The notes beneath the pieces were generated by a model, which ran no database searches, was not told the origin of the DNA, and was given only the letters and a program-made list of their open reading frames with translations. Shown piece after piece: positions 29,956 through 39,699 of a stretch of DNA of 64,000 bases; position 1 is the first letter of the stretch, and the number at the start of each line of letters is the position of its first letter. The stretch spans positions 1 through 64,000 of the forward strand of contig NZ_CANLZW010000011.1 in the NCBI RefSeq assembly GCF_947495625.1. The letters run 5' to 3'. A program made the translations under genes and the position numbers. The DNA is from an uncultured Cocleimonas sp. GTDB lineage: Bacteria; Pseudomonadota; Gammaproteobacteria; Thiotrichales; Thiotrichaceae.

Positions 29956-32900
29956 TTATTTTATTAATAGGCGTTGCCCACTTGAATAAGCGCTAAACTC
30001 TGGCGCATAGACACTTTGAACACTCGCTGGTGCAACTCTAAACTGCCCAGAGGTTGATGCTCTCAAACGGTATTTAAAGGTATATTCCCCTTTTCTTAGT
30101 TGGTCAAAAAAGTAGTTTGCGCCGCTGTCACGAATCTCTTCGTAATAGCCCGTTCCATTTCCCCAGCGATAGCCTGATTGTTGAGACTCTGGTTCAAACC
30201 CTGCTCCACGAGGTGCACGTAAATGTACAAACTCTGCATTATTTTTTGCAAATAACTTAAGTTGAACTTCCAATTGATCGCCGACCGCAATCGTTGCACC
30301 TTCGGCTAAAGGCTGTAACTGCCAATCATTTCCTTTTTTCACGCGCTTAAAGAAAGAGCGATTCACTCTAAAGAAATCTCCTTGTGCTTGCGCGGGGAGT
30401 TTTTCAGTAGAAAAGTTCCAGTTTGCAGAGGCAAACATCAGTGAGTCGCTTTTATTAGCGATACGAATATTCGCCATATCAGGTTTTACATCATCACCTT
30501 TCACGACGATTTTATTGTTAGAGCCAACGTATTCATTTGGGGCAAACACCATGGTTTCTGAAAGCGAATTACCAATGTTAATTTGCACTCTTTCTTCTTT
30601 GCCCAGCAGATTTTCTTTATCTAAATAATGCACCATCGAATAAATGCTTTCGGCGGTTGCTCGGGTTGATTTCCAATGATTTAATTTTTTATTCATCATC
30701 AACCACTGCACCAAACCATGACGACGTGAATCTTCAGGGTCTAGCTCCATTAAGGCGCGCAACATAAATGCATGTGTATCTAAATCATCGTTATACCAAT
30801 ACCAACTGCGGTCTTGTTTGGGCCAGTAAGTACCTAGTTCTTCGGTGGTTTTTGCGGCATCCATAATACTGCCAAATACCAGCTTAGCGTTATCTACTCT
30901 GCCTGCTCGTTTCAAGCTCAATGATAAATAAGCTTTGGATAATGGAGATAACTTTTTCCATTGCTTAAAGCTCTCATTCAACATTTGATTGCGTTTATTT
31001 TGATTGAACGCTTTACCTTGCCAGCTTTTGTCTGGGTATGAAGAAAGCACATAGTTGATCAGCACCACTTCAGCGGTGTTTTGTTTTATCTTGGCATTAA
31101 AGTCTTTCGCATAATGCTTATCCAAATACCCCCATGCTTTTTGCACCATATCTTTAGGTATATCGACATCAAACTCTAAAGCACGAGAGAAGCCTTGTAA
31201 CAGATAAGTAGTGATGTAAGTCGAGTCTTGCCCGCCTTCCCACCAAGGGAAAGCTCCTGATTCATTTTGTGCCTTACGCAGTTTTTTCAATGCCTGCTGG
31301 TATTGGTCTTTAGCGACTTCAGGGTTGAGAATACGTTGCATATTCTCGATGCTTTTAGTTCCCGTTGCGCGATTCAACCACGGTGTTTCTTCCAATAGCA
31401 TTTTACGGTTTGGGTCATTATCGACGGCATTCCATTGTTCTAAGCGACTATCTCGTTTCGACATATCTTTAGCTAACGTCGCTAATGCAGGATGCCTTGC
31501 GAATATCGAGCTTACCATTGAAGTCGAGAGGAAACGATTTAGTGTCTGCTCGGTGCATTCATAGGGGTAATCTACCAAGTAGGGTAAGGCGTTCAAGGTA
31601 GAATAAAGAAGCTGGCCATCAATCGTTACGACCAGATTCTCATTATTCAAAGTAGAATCGTTATTAGCCGCTAATTCAGGGAAACTCAATTGCTTAGTAG
31701 ATTGAGCTTTTAAGGCGGTAAAACGACTTTGGCTTAAATACAAACGGCTAGGTAAAACCGGCAGCGGTCGCTGTTCGCCATCGCCAAATTGCTCCTTTCC
31801 ATTGCTCGCACTAGCTCGAGCTCTTATCGCAATCACACCCAAATCTTTCGGCGCTTTGATCGGGAAGCGTAAGCGACTGCTTTGTCCGGCAGCTACGGTG
31901 AAATTACGTTTGTTATCTGTTAGCTGGAAGCTTTTTGCTAAAGACTCTTTGCTCGCAGGATCCAATACATCAAAGTCCATCTGACCTGTTAATGGTTTCT
32001 CACCAGTATTGTTAACGAGTACTTCAATATTTGCCTGATCGCCAGCGCGTAAAAATCGCGGCAAATACGGTCTCACAATGAGTTCTTTGGTAGTTTTTGC
32101 ATAGGCAGTTAGGTCTCCACCGCGCAAATCTTTGGTAATTGCGGATACCCATACTTTCCAATCGGTGAGTGATTCAGGGACTTCAAATTCAAATGCTACA
32201 GAACCATTTTCTTCGAGAATTAAGTGTGGATAGAAGAAGGCCGTTTCATTGAAGTTTGTGCGGGATTTAATATTATCCAAAGAGGAAACATTGTCGTCTT
32301 TGGGGGCGTCAGGATCTCCATCATCATCTCTCTGCATGAATTTTTGTAATGCCGCACGGGTATCGGCATCAACAACACCATTAACAGGTCCATTATAGTA
32401 GCCAGCTGCTTTTAGTTTACGTTGCAGAGCATGGACATCTACTTGAGGTTGAGCTGCCATTCTTTTAGATGCTGGCGCTGGAGCTGGAGCCATCATCGGA
32501 GCAGGCATTGGTTCGCCTGCTTCTGTGTGTCCCATTTGCCCAGGGCAATTAACTTTATGCTGATGATTCCTCTTAGAATATTTATGCGTATGCCTAATTG
32601 CTTTTGTACACCCAGGAATTGCACGGTGATAGTGAGTAAATGGTGTTGAAGTACTATTATTTAAATAGTCAAAATCATTGAGTACTGCTCCCTCGAATCC
32701 TGTAAAGGTATTATCTAAAACATAATTTTTATTGAAGTTACTCCATGCCGCACCCAAATTATTGCTGATTCGTAAATTCATATGTTTTGCGCCGTAAAGG
32801 GAAGCAACACTCGCAGGATAATGTTCACCAAATAAATCCAGGCTTCTGTCATACATCGAAGCGAGGATTTCAACAGCACCCTTTTCTAGTGGCTTATTAT

Positions 32901-35253
32901 TCGAGTCTTTCACGCTAATGCGCCATGTTTCTTTTGCACCAGGTGTTAATTTGTCTCTGAAACTAGACAGCGTGACATTAAGGTTTTTACTTTTCCATGG
33001 AACACTTATAGATTGTTTTTTAGTAAATACCGTATAGTCTTTTACAGCGGTTAATACAAAAGATAAGCCGCCCTGATGTTCACGTTTTACAGGGAAATTA
33101 AATTGCTTAACACCGCCTTTAAATACTCTTCTTTTTAATAAAGTATTGCCACGATAGATATCTAAACTATAAGGCTGTTGAGAAAATCCAGAGCCGACAA
33201 GTAACTCCACATTGCTACCGACTGGAACACTATTAGCTTGCGTTTTTAGAACTGCTGGCAACATCAGAGGCATATTTTTCTTGCCTGCAACGGTGAGGTT
33301 TTTGCTTGTTTCGAACAGCTTTCCTGCTTTGTCTTTAGTAGTGTATTTTAATTTATACAAACCAGCTTGAGGGATTGTTAGTTTTAACTCTGCAGTGCCA
33401 TCTTGTTTGTGTCTAAGTCCGCCTTTCTGAATAACTGAAGCGACTTTCCAGTTATCAATTTGATTATCATAATTTACAGCTCCTTCCCAGCGTGGCTTGA
33501 GCTTATCGCCATCTGTGGCGTAAGGTATCAGTTGTTTTTCTATGAGTGCAGGAATTTCATGACCCAATAATATTTTGTTCGGCTGTTGAATTTTCTGTAA
33601 GGTCCAAAAACCACTGCCTGTTCTTGGTGTTCCGTCTAAATCTTCACGCTGAAAAGATAAATCAAATGGCTTGCCAGCCTCACTGTAAGTCTGGTTTGTA
33701 TTAATAGACGCCCTAATACTGGTTTTTCCTATATTAAGTGTTTTGCTGATACTCCGTGTTTCGCCACCAGCATTCGTAATATCTGCAGTGATAATGTATC
33801 GATGAATAATTTCATTGTTCTTATTGCCTACCGTTCGTCGAGGAAAGCTCACTTCTTTAGGTAAGAATTTAATTAAAAATTCACCTTTAGCATCTAAAGC
33901 AATATCGCCCGATGCGACATTGAGAGCTTTAACTTCTCTGCCCAGATAGTGGTGTTGCCAGGGGCTGAATGCTTGTCGCTCAACGCGCCATTTCACTTTG
34001 CCATCTGTCACTGCCTGGCCGAAGTAATAACGAGCCGAACCAGTTACCTCTGCCCATTGGTTTAAACGCAGGCTATCTTTTGTGCTCTTAATTTTCACCT
34101 CGAAAGTAGGACGTTTATATTCTTCTACACGAATACCCTTATAACCAGAAAATGATGTTCTGATACTCCAGTTACCCAAAAGCAATCCTGTTTTGGCCGT
34201 AAATTCACCTGAAGCTGAGCCATATTGATTGCTGGTAATATCAATTTTTTGTACTTCTTTGCCGTTCGCATCGAATAGTGTCGCTGTACCTTTTTTGTTT
34301 GGCGCAACGCGATACTTTCCTGTGTCTGTATTACCGTTGTAAGCAATGATCTTCCATTTTATTTTCTGCCCTGGGCGGTAAATAGCGCGCTCAGTAAAAA
34401 CTAATGCGTTACTCAGGTTTGCATCGCCGCCACCATAGTAACGATTGATATTGCTAACTAAAGAGAAGTCATCACCTTTTTGGGCTACAACAAGATATCT
34501 ATCACTTGATTTTTTAGCAAAACGGACACTGCCGTCGTTAAGGGTTACTCCACTATCAATTTTTTTATACGGCGTTCTATAATTATTGCTCCACAGTTCG
34601 ACATTAACGTCTGATGCGACCTTACCCGTTTCACCATCATAGACTCTTACTGTCACATTTTTTTCAGAGGCACTCGCATCTATTACAAAGCCAGATACAT
34701 TTAGTCCATTTCCTGCGATTACATTTTTTTCATCAGTTAATGAAAAATCAACTTTTAAAGATGCGGCCATTAACCAATAGCCTTTTGTTTTAAGAGGAGG
34801 CGTTAGAAAAGTTTTGTGTGTGCGGTAGTCCTTAGTAGGAGGTAATTGAGTCTCCCACACCACGTGCGCTTTTCTTTTAGACTTGATTAATTTTTCGATA
34901 TATTCACGGTTGTCTTCAAGAATGGCTTCATTCTTATTTAACTTCCACGCTCTAAAATACACTTTGTCGATATTGGCATGATTAATCAGAACTGAACGTT
35001 TATTTAAACCATCTACCTTCATCGAAGCTAGACTAAGTTCTGGTTTTTGAATGAGATTAAGTTGTGCCTGACAGCTCCTAGTGACTTTTTGTTTATTATG
35101 CAAAGACAAACATTCTTTAAGCAGCTTAATGCTTCTAATATTTGCATCAGGCGTATTTGTGTTGCGAATCATTTGCGCTAAATCATTTCGCAGCATATTA
35201 GTCCATGGCAGCCCCTTATCTGCAGCATCAATACGTGCACGTAACTTTTCCAT
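29956..35253 (-). CDS. alpha-2-macroglobulin-like protein, main part
   Basis: This part of 1765 residues contains the macroglobulin repeats, the A2M family domain, the thioester motif CTEQ (Cys near 1233, in YPYECTEQTLNRF), an alpha/alpha toroid and the C-terminal receptor-like domain. Bacterial relatives trap proteases in the periplasm through the thioester. Near the bait position, residues about 885-925 form a His/Cys-rich insert and about 935-977 a peptidoglycan-binding domain (DVHALQRKLKAAGYYNGPVNG and TRAALQKFM). There is no signal peptide at this start. The reading frame is open upstream for 29 codons to a TAG at 35344, and continues in the same frame into the gene before it, which has the signal peptide. 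No pbpC neighbour is seen. Confidence 0.85.
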   Translation of the reverse strand: MEKLRARIDAADKGLPWTNMLRNDLAQMIRNTNTPDANIRSIKLLKECLSLHNKQKVTRSCQAQLNLIQKPELSLASMKVDGLNKRSVLINHANIDKVYFRAWKLNKNEAILEDNREYIEKLIKSKRKAHVVWETQLPPTKDYRTHKTFLTPPLKTKGYWLMAASLKVDFSLTDEKNVIAGNGLNVSGFVIDASASEKNVTVRVYDGETGKVASDVNVELWSNNYRTPYKKIDSGVTLNDGSVRFAKKSSDRYLVVAQKGDDFSLVSNINRYYGGGDANLSNALVFTERAIYRPGQKIKWKIIAYNGNTDTGKYRVAPNKKGTATLFDANGKEVQKIDITSNQYGSASGEFTAKTGLLLGNWSIRTSFSGYKGIRVEEYKRPTFEVKIKSTKDSLRLNQWAEVTGSARYYFGQAVTDGKVKWRVERQAFSPWQHHYLGREVKALNVASGDIALDAKGEFLIKFLPKEVSFPRRTVGNKNNEIIHRYIITADITNAGGETRSISKTLNIGKTSIRASINTNQTYSEAGKPFDLSFQREDLDGTPRTGSGFWTLQKIQQPNKILLGHEIPALIEKQLIPYATDGDKLKPRWEGAVNYDNQIDNWKVASVIQKGGLRHKQDGTAELKLTIPQAGLYKLKYTTKDKAGKLFETSKNLTVAGKKNMPLMLPAVLKTQANSVPVGSNVELLVGSGFSQQPYSLDIYRGNTLLKRRVFKGGVKQFNFPVKREHQGGLSFVLTAVKDYTVFTKKQSISVPWKSKNLNVTLSSFRDKLTPGAKETWRISVKDSNNKPLEKGAVEILASMYDRSLDLFGEHYPASVASLYGAKHMNLRISNNLGAAWSNFNKNYVLDNTFTGFEGAVLNDFDYLNNSTSTPFTHYHRAIPGCTKAIRHTHKYSKRNHQHKVNCPGQMGHTEAGEPMPAPMMAPAPAPASKRMAAQPQVDVHALQRKLKAAGYYNGPVNGVVDADTRAALQKFMQRDDDGDPDAPKDDNVSSLDNIKSRTNFNETAFFYPHLILEENGSVAFEFEVPESLTDWKVWVSAITKDLRGGDLTAYAKTTKELIVRPYLPRFLRAGDQANIEVLVNNTGEKPLTGQMDFDVLDPASKESLAKSFQLTDNKRNFTVAAGQSSRLRFPIKAPKDLGVIAIRARASASNGKEQFGDGEQRPLPVLPSRLYLSQSRFTALKAQSTKQLSFPELAANNDSTLNNENLVVTIDGQLLYSTLNALPYLVDYPYECTEQTLNRFLSTSMVSSIFARHPALATLAKDMSKRDSRLEQWNAVDNDPNRKMLLEETPWLNRATGTKSIENMQRILNPEVAKDQYQQALKKLRKAQNESGAFPWWEGGQDSTYITTYLLQGFSRALEFDVDIPKDMVQKAWGYLDKHYAKDFNAKIKQNTAEVVLINYVLSSYPDKSWQGKAFNQNKRNQMLNESFKQWKKLSPLSKAYLSLSLKRAGRVDNAKLVFGSIMDAAKTTEELGTYWPKQDRSWYWYNDDLDTHAFMLRALMELDPEDSRRHGLVQWLMMNKKLNHWKSTRATAESIYSMVHYLDKENLLGKEERVQINIGNSLSETMVFAPNEYVGSNNKIVVKGDDVKPDMANIRIANKSDSLMFASANWNFSTEKLPAQAQGDFFRVNRSFFKRVKKGNDWQLQPLAEGATIAVGDQLEVQLKLFAKNNAEFVHLRAPRGAGFEPESQQSGYRWGNGTGYYEEIRDSGANYFFDQLRKGEYTFKYRLRASTSGQFRVAPASVQSVYAPEFSAYSSGQRLLIK

Positions 35254-35343
35254 CAAGAGCTTTTTATCCGGATCTCCTTTGTGTGCTGCAATTGTATTAA
35301 TCTTTACTCTGTATGCTTCCAGTGCCGCCTCAGGACGATTGCG

Positions 35344-36135
35344 CTAAAGCTCCTGTTGTTCCAGTTGATTTAATAAGCTCACTGCCCTAAGTAAGGGGTG
35401 TTTTGTTGTATCAGCAGGATTGATAAATAATACTGGGGAAAGTAATTCATTTAGAGCTAGTTTGGCTTTTTGACCTTGCTCAGCGATGCTCCACATACTG
35501 CTATCTAATAAATGCTCTACCCATAAATACGCAATCGTATCCTTTATTCCACCGCGAACATTTAAAGGATAATCCGAGTTGATGAAATAAAGATTTTTGG
35601 CCTTAAGCCCCTCTAAACTCAATGAGCCCAAAGCATCATTTGGTCTTGATTGTGCGAGTTGATAGGCAGCCTTAAAGGTTAAATTAATGTCTGCGTTTAT
35701 CTGTTCTATGGTCTTTTTTTCAATGCCTATTTTCTTTTTGGATTTAATCGTTTCCCGGTTATGAATTTCCCAATGGTTTTGTTTTACGTATTGGGTGAGC
35801 ACCTTGGCAAGATATAAATTCAACAAAAGTTTAGAGTCTTTGTCATTAGGCCATTGTTGATTCGTTAGATACTTAGCAGTTTCCTCAATCGGATCAGTCT
35901 TTAGCTTTAATGTCGTTCCCAACACCAAAGCCTGTCGCCAATGATTATTGTTTTTAGCGGCTTTGAATTTTTTTAATAAGGTGTCTACCTGATCGCTAGC
36001 TGCATTAAACTTTTGTTCGTCCATTAGTCGAGCAACTGATTGCCAGTTTGTTTCAGCAGAGGCCAAAGGACTAATTATCAAAAATGATATGACAAAAAAG
36101 ATACGTAAAAATGAGCTAATTTCACAAGTTTTCAT
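35344..36135 (-). CDS. N-terminal part of the alpha-2-macroglobulin, cut by an amber codon
   Basis: The product of 263 residues has a signal peptide (MKTCEISSFLRIFFVISFLIISPLASA) and then a helical region of the kind found before the macroglobulin repeats in long bacterial A2M proteins. It ends LEQQEL at TAG (35346-35344). The next codons in the same frame, RNRPEAALEAYRVKINTIAAHKGD, run on into the main part without another stop. The two parts therefore look like one gene of about 2060 residues broken by a single nonsense codon, or read through it. The ATG at 36135 is chosen; a TTG lies 17 codons further upstream. Confidence 0.72.
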   Translation of the reverse strand: MKTCEISSFLRIFFVISFLIISPLASAETNWQSVARLMDEQKFNAASDQVDTLLKKFKAAKNNNHWRQALVLGTTLKLKTDPIEETAKYLTNQQWPNDKDSKLLLNLYLAKVLTQYVKQNHWEIHNRETIKSKKKIGIEKKTIEQINADINLTFKAAYQLAQSRPNDALGSLSLEGLKAKNLYFINSDYPLNVRGGIKDTIAYLWVEHLLDSSMWSIAEQGQKAKLALNELLSPVLFINPADTTKHPLLRAVSLLNQLEQQEL

Positions 36136-36288
36136 AAAAGTGGACTCAATAGATCTCAAAGATAGGATGAATTTATTATTATACAAATATTTTATATGCT
36201 TTCTGCTTTAGAAAAATTTTATTTTTCTGATAGATAAGTCGCAGGAGATGCGCTTTTAAATTTTCAAGATGATAATATTATTTGCCAA

Positions 36289-36678
36289 TTACTGACCGCG
36301 CCATTTATCCATTTGACGGCGTTCTTTTTTATTTGGTTTTTTATCAGGTCTTGTCACACTGGCATTATTTAAACGACGAATTTCGCGTTCACTTTCTCTG
36401 GCTTTTATACTCGTTTCGCCTTCTTCATAGAGAAGTTGCGCTTCTTTTGCTGGACGACGTTTGTCATTTAAACCCGCAACAGTAACCTGATATCTTTCGT
36501 TATTACGGGTGATCTCTAATTTATCGTTGATTTGAACATTTCGCGACGGTTTAACGCGCGCGCCATTGAGATGCACTTTTCCACCACTAATAGCTTCGAC
36601 GGCATCTCTGCGGGTTTTAAAAAAGCGTGATGCCCAGAGCCATTTATCCAGGCGAACAGATGTTAATTCAGCGGCCAT
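36289..36678 (-). CDS. hslR: heat shock protein 15, S4 RNA-binding
   Basis: The 129-residue protein has an N-terminal S4 domain (VRLDKWLWASRFFKTRRDAVEAISGGKVHLNGARVKPS). A basic C-terminal tail (RRPAKEAQLLYEE and DKKPNKKERRQMDKWRGQ) follows. In E. coli HslR binds stalled 50S subunits carrying nascent chains. Its start overlaps the end of the ycgN-like gene by 16 bases, so the two are probably translationally coupled. Confidence 0.92.
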   Translation of the reverse strand: MAAELTSVRLDKWLWASRFFKTRRDAVEAISGGKVHLNGARVKPSRNVQINDKLEITRNNERYQVTVAGLNDKRRPAKEAQLLYEEGETSIKARESEREIRRLNNASVTRPDKKPNKKERRQMDKWRGQ

Positions 36679-37130
36679 TCGACAATATGCTCCTCTAATT
36701 CATCCTCATCCACATCTTTTTCAAAGACCACTCTGCCAACTGCAGAATTTCCCGTTTCGTGAATGGTATTTTTATCACCGGAAATCAGATGATGCCAATC
36801 TTCCAATCCTCGACCTTCGAGTATTCTTCTATAGGAACAGCTTGGAGGCAACCATTCGATATCATCCAGGTTATCCTGTGTAAGTTTGATACAAGTAGGC
36901 ACGAGCACTTCTCGATTCCAGTAGTCAGTGCAGTGTCCGTCATTTTTATCGAAAAGATCACAGACAACATCAGTGTAATACACTGATTCTGCATCATCAT
37001 TCTCGCTGTCTTCATCTTGTAATTTTAACAGGCAGCATTTGCCGCAATGATCGCAGAGGCTTTCCCACTCATCGCGATTCATTTCTGTTAATTTTTTTTC
37101 TTCCCAGAATGGCATTTGTTGATTGCTCAT
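36663..37130 (-). CDS. ycgN: YcgN-family (UPF0260) cysteine cluster protein
   Basis: The 155-residue protein has the family start MPFWEEKKLTEMNRDEWESLCDHCGKCCLLKLQD. A Cys-rich probable zinc- or iron-binding set (CDHCGKCC, VVCDLF, HCTDYW, PTCIKL, CSYR) is visible. The biochemical role is unknown. It starts immediately after the upstream gene's stop codon and overlaps hslR, forming a three-gene unit. Confidence 0.9.
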   Translation of the reverse strand: MSNQQMPFWEEKKLTEMNRDEWESLCDHCGKCCLLKLQDEDSENDDAESVYYTDVVCDLFDKNDGHCTDYWNREVLVPTCIKLTQDNLDDIEWLPPSCSYRRILEGRGLEDWHHLISGDKNTIHETGNSAVGRVVFEKDVDEDELEEHIVEWPLN

Positions 37131-37802
37131 TTAGTAACGCTGTATTTGTGCTTCCATAGGCAATGATTTCTTCAGCCTATCAAAATCCTTATTTGCCACA
37201 TAATAGAAGATTTCTTTACCTTCAGTATCCCACAGCAATATCATGCCACGATTTGGGTATAGCCAGTATTGCGCCGTCTCACTCACTTGAATTTTTTCAT
37301 CTGGCTCACCAAAAAACTTCATTTGCTTTGGCTCATAATCAGTAATTGGCAAGTAAATAAGGCGCCATACGCGTAAATCATTCGCAAGCTTGGTGTTTTC
37401 GACACTTAAACTGTATTTCCAGTGATTGCTTGGCGTTGAATCTCTACCCATTTGCTCTTTTAGCATTTTCTTTAATAGCGCTTCATCGGCATCCATTTCA
37501 ACCACTAAACGCGCTTCTAATACACCAAATTTCTTTTTTCCAAAGTATGCCTCCAGCGATAAGTCGCCATTGGGTGCTTCAAACAATGCGGGCTCTGCTA
37601 AAAGTTTAAGCTTAAACATTAATTCTTTGAATGTTGCATCACCAATATCGACACCCAGAATGTGCGTTGTTCCGTCTGCTTTAGTACTCACTTGCCATGG
37701 TAATGCCGCCTTGTATTTGACCTCAACCCCGCTAAACATGAGTTTTAGAGCACCGAAACCTAATAGCGCAAAAAACAAACTTCCAATTATTAACCTTTTC
37801 AT
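37131..37802 (-). CDS. membrane-anchored protein of unknown function
   Basis: The product of 223 residues begins with a single hydrophobic helix (MKRLIIGSLFFALLGFGALKLMF) that could be an anchor or uncleaved signal. A soluble alpha/beta-looking domain without recognised motifs follows. The ATG at 37802 has GAAGAAA before it; another in-frame ATG lies six codons upstream. Its stop codon abuts the ycgN start, so it is the first gene of a unit with ycgN and hslR. It diverges from gltA. Confidence 0.65.
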   Translation of the reverse strand: MKRLIIGSLFFALLGFGALKLMFSGVEVKYKAALPWQVSTKADGTTHILGVDIGDATFKELMFKLKLLAEPALFEAPNGDLSLEAYFGKKKFGVLEARLVVEMDADEALLKKMLKEQMGRDSTPSNHWKYSLSVENTKLANDLRVWRLIYLPITDYEPKQMKFFGEPDEKIQVSETAQYWLYPNRGMILLWDTEGKEIFYYVANKDFDRLKKSLPMEAQIQRY

Positions 37803-37942
37803 AGTTTCTTCATTTAACATCCTAATCGCTCATGATAACGTATATAACTTATGATGAGACCACCTACGTCAATATTTTAAGCTATAATTCATCCGTAATT
37901 CTAATCATCCTATTAACTCAATTAAGGCCAATTTGTAAACAC

Positions 37943-39253
37943 ATGGAAAAGAAAGAAACAGTCACAGTTACAGATAACTCCACTGGAAAAACAGTCGAAT
38001 TACCGATTCTTAGACCTAGTAATGGCACTCCTACTATTGATGTTAGAGCCCTTTATGGCAGTCTGGGTTACTTTACGTATGACCCTGGCTTCTTATCTAC
38101 TGCCAGCTGTCGTAGCTCTATTACTTTTTTAGATGGAGAAAAAGGAATCCTGCAGTACGGCGGATACCCTATTGAGCAACTTGCCGATAAGAGCACGTTT
38201 CTAGAGACTTGTTACTTGCTTCTTCATGGCGAGCTTCCAAATACCGAAGAGTTAATGGAATTCACTCATGTGATCACTCATCACACAATGTTGAATGAAG
38301 CGGTAAAACGTTTCTACAGCGGTTTTAGACGCCGCTCTCATCCTATGGCTATCATGGTGGGTGTAGTTGGTGCTTTATCTTCTTTCTATCATGAAGGTAT
38401 AGATATACGAAATGCGAAAAGCCGCATGATCGCAGCACATCAGTTAATTGCAAAAATGCCAACTATCGCAGCATGGAGTTATCGTTATGCGAGTGGTTTA
38501 CCTTTCACCTATCCTCAAAACCATTTAGGTTATGCAGAAAACTTCTTGTACATGATGTTTAGTATGCCAACTGAGGAATACACTCCAGACCCATATTACG
38601 CAAAAGCACTTGATTTGATTATGATTTTGCATGCAGATCACGAGCAAAACGCATCGACATCTACCGTAAGACTTACGGGTAGTTCTGAAGCAAATCCTTT
38701 TGCGGCGGTCTGCGCAGGTATCGCTTCGCTTTGGGGACCTGCTCATGGTGGTGCAAACGAAGCTGTAATCAAAATGCTTCTTGATATTGTCGATTCAGAT
38801 AATGATGTTGCTTACTATGTAGACCGTGCAAAAGACAAAGACGACCAGTTCCGTTTAATGGGCTTCGGGCATCGTGTTTATAAAAACCACGACCCACGCG
38901 CTACGATTATTCGTGAAACTTGTCACGAATTAATCGAACATCTTGGGCCTGGAAACGAGTACGAAGAACTATTAGATACAGCGATGGAACTTGAGCGCAT
39001 AGCTCTTGAGGATGACTACTTTGTATCTCGTAATCTATATCCCAATGTGGACTTCTATTCGGGTATTATATTGCTTGCAATGGGCATTCCATTAAATATG
39101 TTCACCGTAATCTTTGCTATGTCTCGAACAGTTGGCTGGATTTCACATTGGAACGAAATGATTCAAGATCCTGAATCTAGAATTGGACGCCCGCGACAGC
39201 TTTATGATGGTGCATTGCCGCGTGATTATACTGAAGTAGAAAAACGCGTTTAA
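37943..39253 (+). CDS. gltA: citrate synthase (type I)
   Basis: The 436-residue enzyme condenses oxaloacetate and acetyl-CoA at the entry of the TCA cycle. The catalytic region shows [29 protein letters not shown] and [15 protein letters not shown], giving the conserved His and Asp residues. The N-terminal beta domain is the type of the NADH-sensitive gammaproteobacterial hexamer. The frame is open 37 codons further upstream, but the ATG at 37943 matches the family length. A TATAAT sequence at 37883-37888 may be the -10 box; no clear -35 is seen. Confidence 0.96.
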   Translation: MEKKETVTVTDNSTGKTVELPILRPSNGTPTIDVRALYGSLGYFTYDPGFLSTASCRSSITFLDGEKGILQYGGYPIEQLADKSTFLETCYLLLHGELPNTEELMEFTHVITHHTMLNEAVKRFYSGFRRRSHPMAIMVGVVGALSSFYHEGIDIRNAKSRMIAAHQLIAKMPTIAAWSYRYASGLPFTYPQNHLGYAENFLYMMFSMPTEEYTPDPYYAKALDLIMILHADHEQNASTSTVRLTGSSEANPFAAVCAGIASLWGPAHGGANEAVIKMLLDIVDSDNDVAYYVDRAKDKDDQFRLMGFGHRVYKNHDPRATIIRETCHELIEHLGPGNEYEELLDTAMELERIALEDDYFVSRNLYPNVDFYSGIILLAMGIPLNMFTVIFAMSRTVGWISHWNEMIQDPESRIGRPRQLYDGALPRDYTEVEKRV

Positions 39254-39368
39254 TATATAGCTCAACGTACCTGATAGAGTTGTTTAGAATATTTACTATG
39301 CGAGGTCTTTCTCTACACTGAAAGATCTCGAATTTACTTTGTAATCTAAATAATTTTGGAGAAATACT

Positions 39369-39560
39369 ATGACAATTAATAGTGCTGTAACTGCTTTTGC
39401 AGGTGTAATGGTTTTGATTAGCGTTGCGCTAACTTATTTTGTCCACCCTAACTTCATTTGGTTCACCGTTTTTATTGGTGCAAACATGATTCAATCAGCG
39501 TTCACAGGCTTTTGCCCTCCGGCAATATTTTTCAAAAAGCTTGGAATGAAAGAAGCTTAG
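39369..39560 (+). CDS. DUF2892-type small membrane protein
   Basis: The 63-residue protein has two hydrophobic helices (about 8-24 and 29-50) and the family ending FTGFCPPAIFFKKLGMKEA. It matches the membrane domain found alone or fused to rhodanese in YgaP. The Cys in GFCP is conserved. The role is uncertain, perhaps sulfur- or redox-linked. A GGAGAAATACT site precedes the ATG. Confidence 0.85.
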   Translation: MTINSAVTAFAGVMVLISVALTYFVHPNFIWFTVFIGANMIQSAFTGFCPPAIFFKKLGMKEA

Positions 39561-39595
39561 AAGCAATATCTGTATTTCCAATAAGACAAAACTAC

Positions 39596-39625
39596 TCCAT
39601 ATCCTTATTAAATTAAGGATATGGA
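39596..39625 (+). terminator. 12-bp inverted repeat after the DUF2892 gene
   Basis: Positions 39596-39607 and 39614-39625 are exact reverse complements (TCCATATCCTTA) with a 6-nt loop. The stem is AT-rich and no T-tract follows directly, but a repeat-family copy with a T-tract comes 17 bases later. Together they probably end the transcript. Confidence 0.5.
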
Positions 39626-39641
39626 TATATTTAGATCTAAG

Positions 39642-39673
39642 GTCACCCCCCTACTTTTAACCCATTTTTTAAC
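39642..39673 (+). repeat. repeat-family copy
   Basis: GTCACCCCCCTACTTTTAAC is followed by CCATTTTTTAAC. It lies 80 bases after the DUF2892 gene and 27 bases before amgK, on the strand expected for a terminator. It could separate amgK-murU from upstream transcription. Confidence 0.8.
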
Positions 39674-39699
39674 GCTCATCCAGGTAATCACCTCAATTA

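Noticed and set aside
35257-35346. Programmed frameshift in the macroglobulin
   Set aside because: Both parts are in the same frame; only a stop codon separates them, so frameshifting is not needed.
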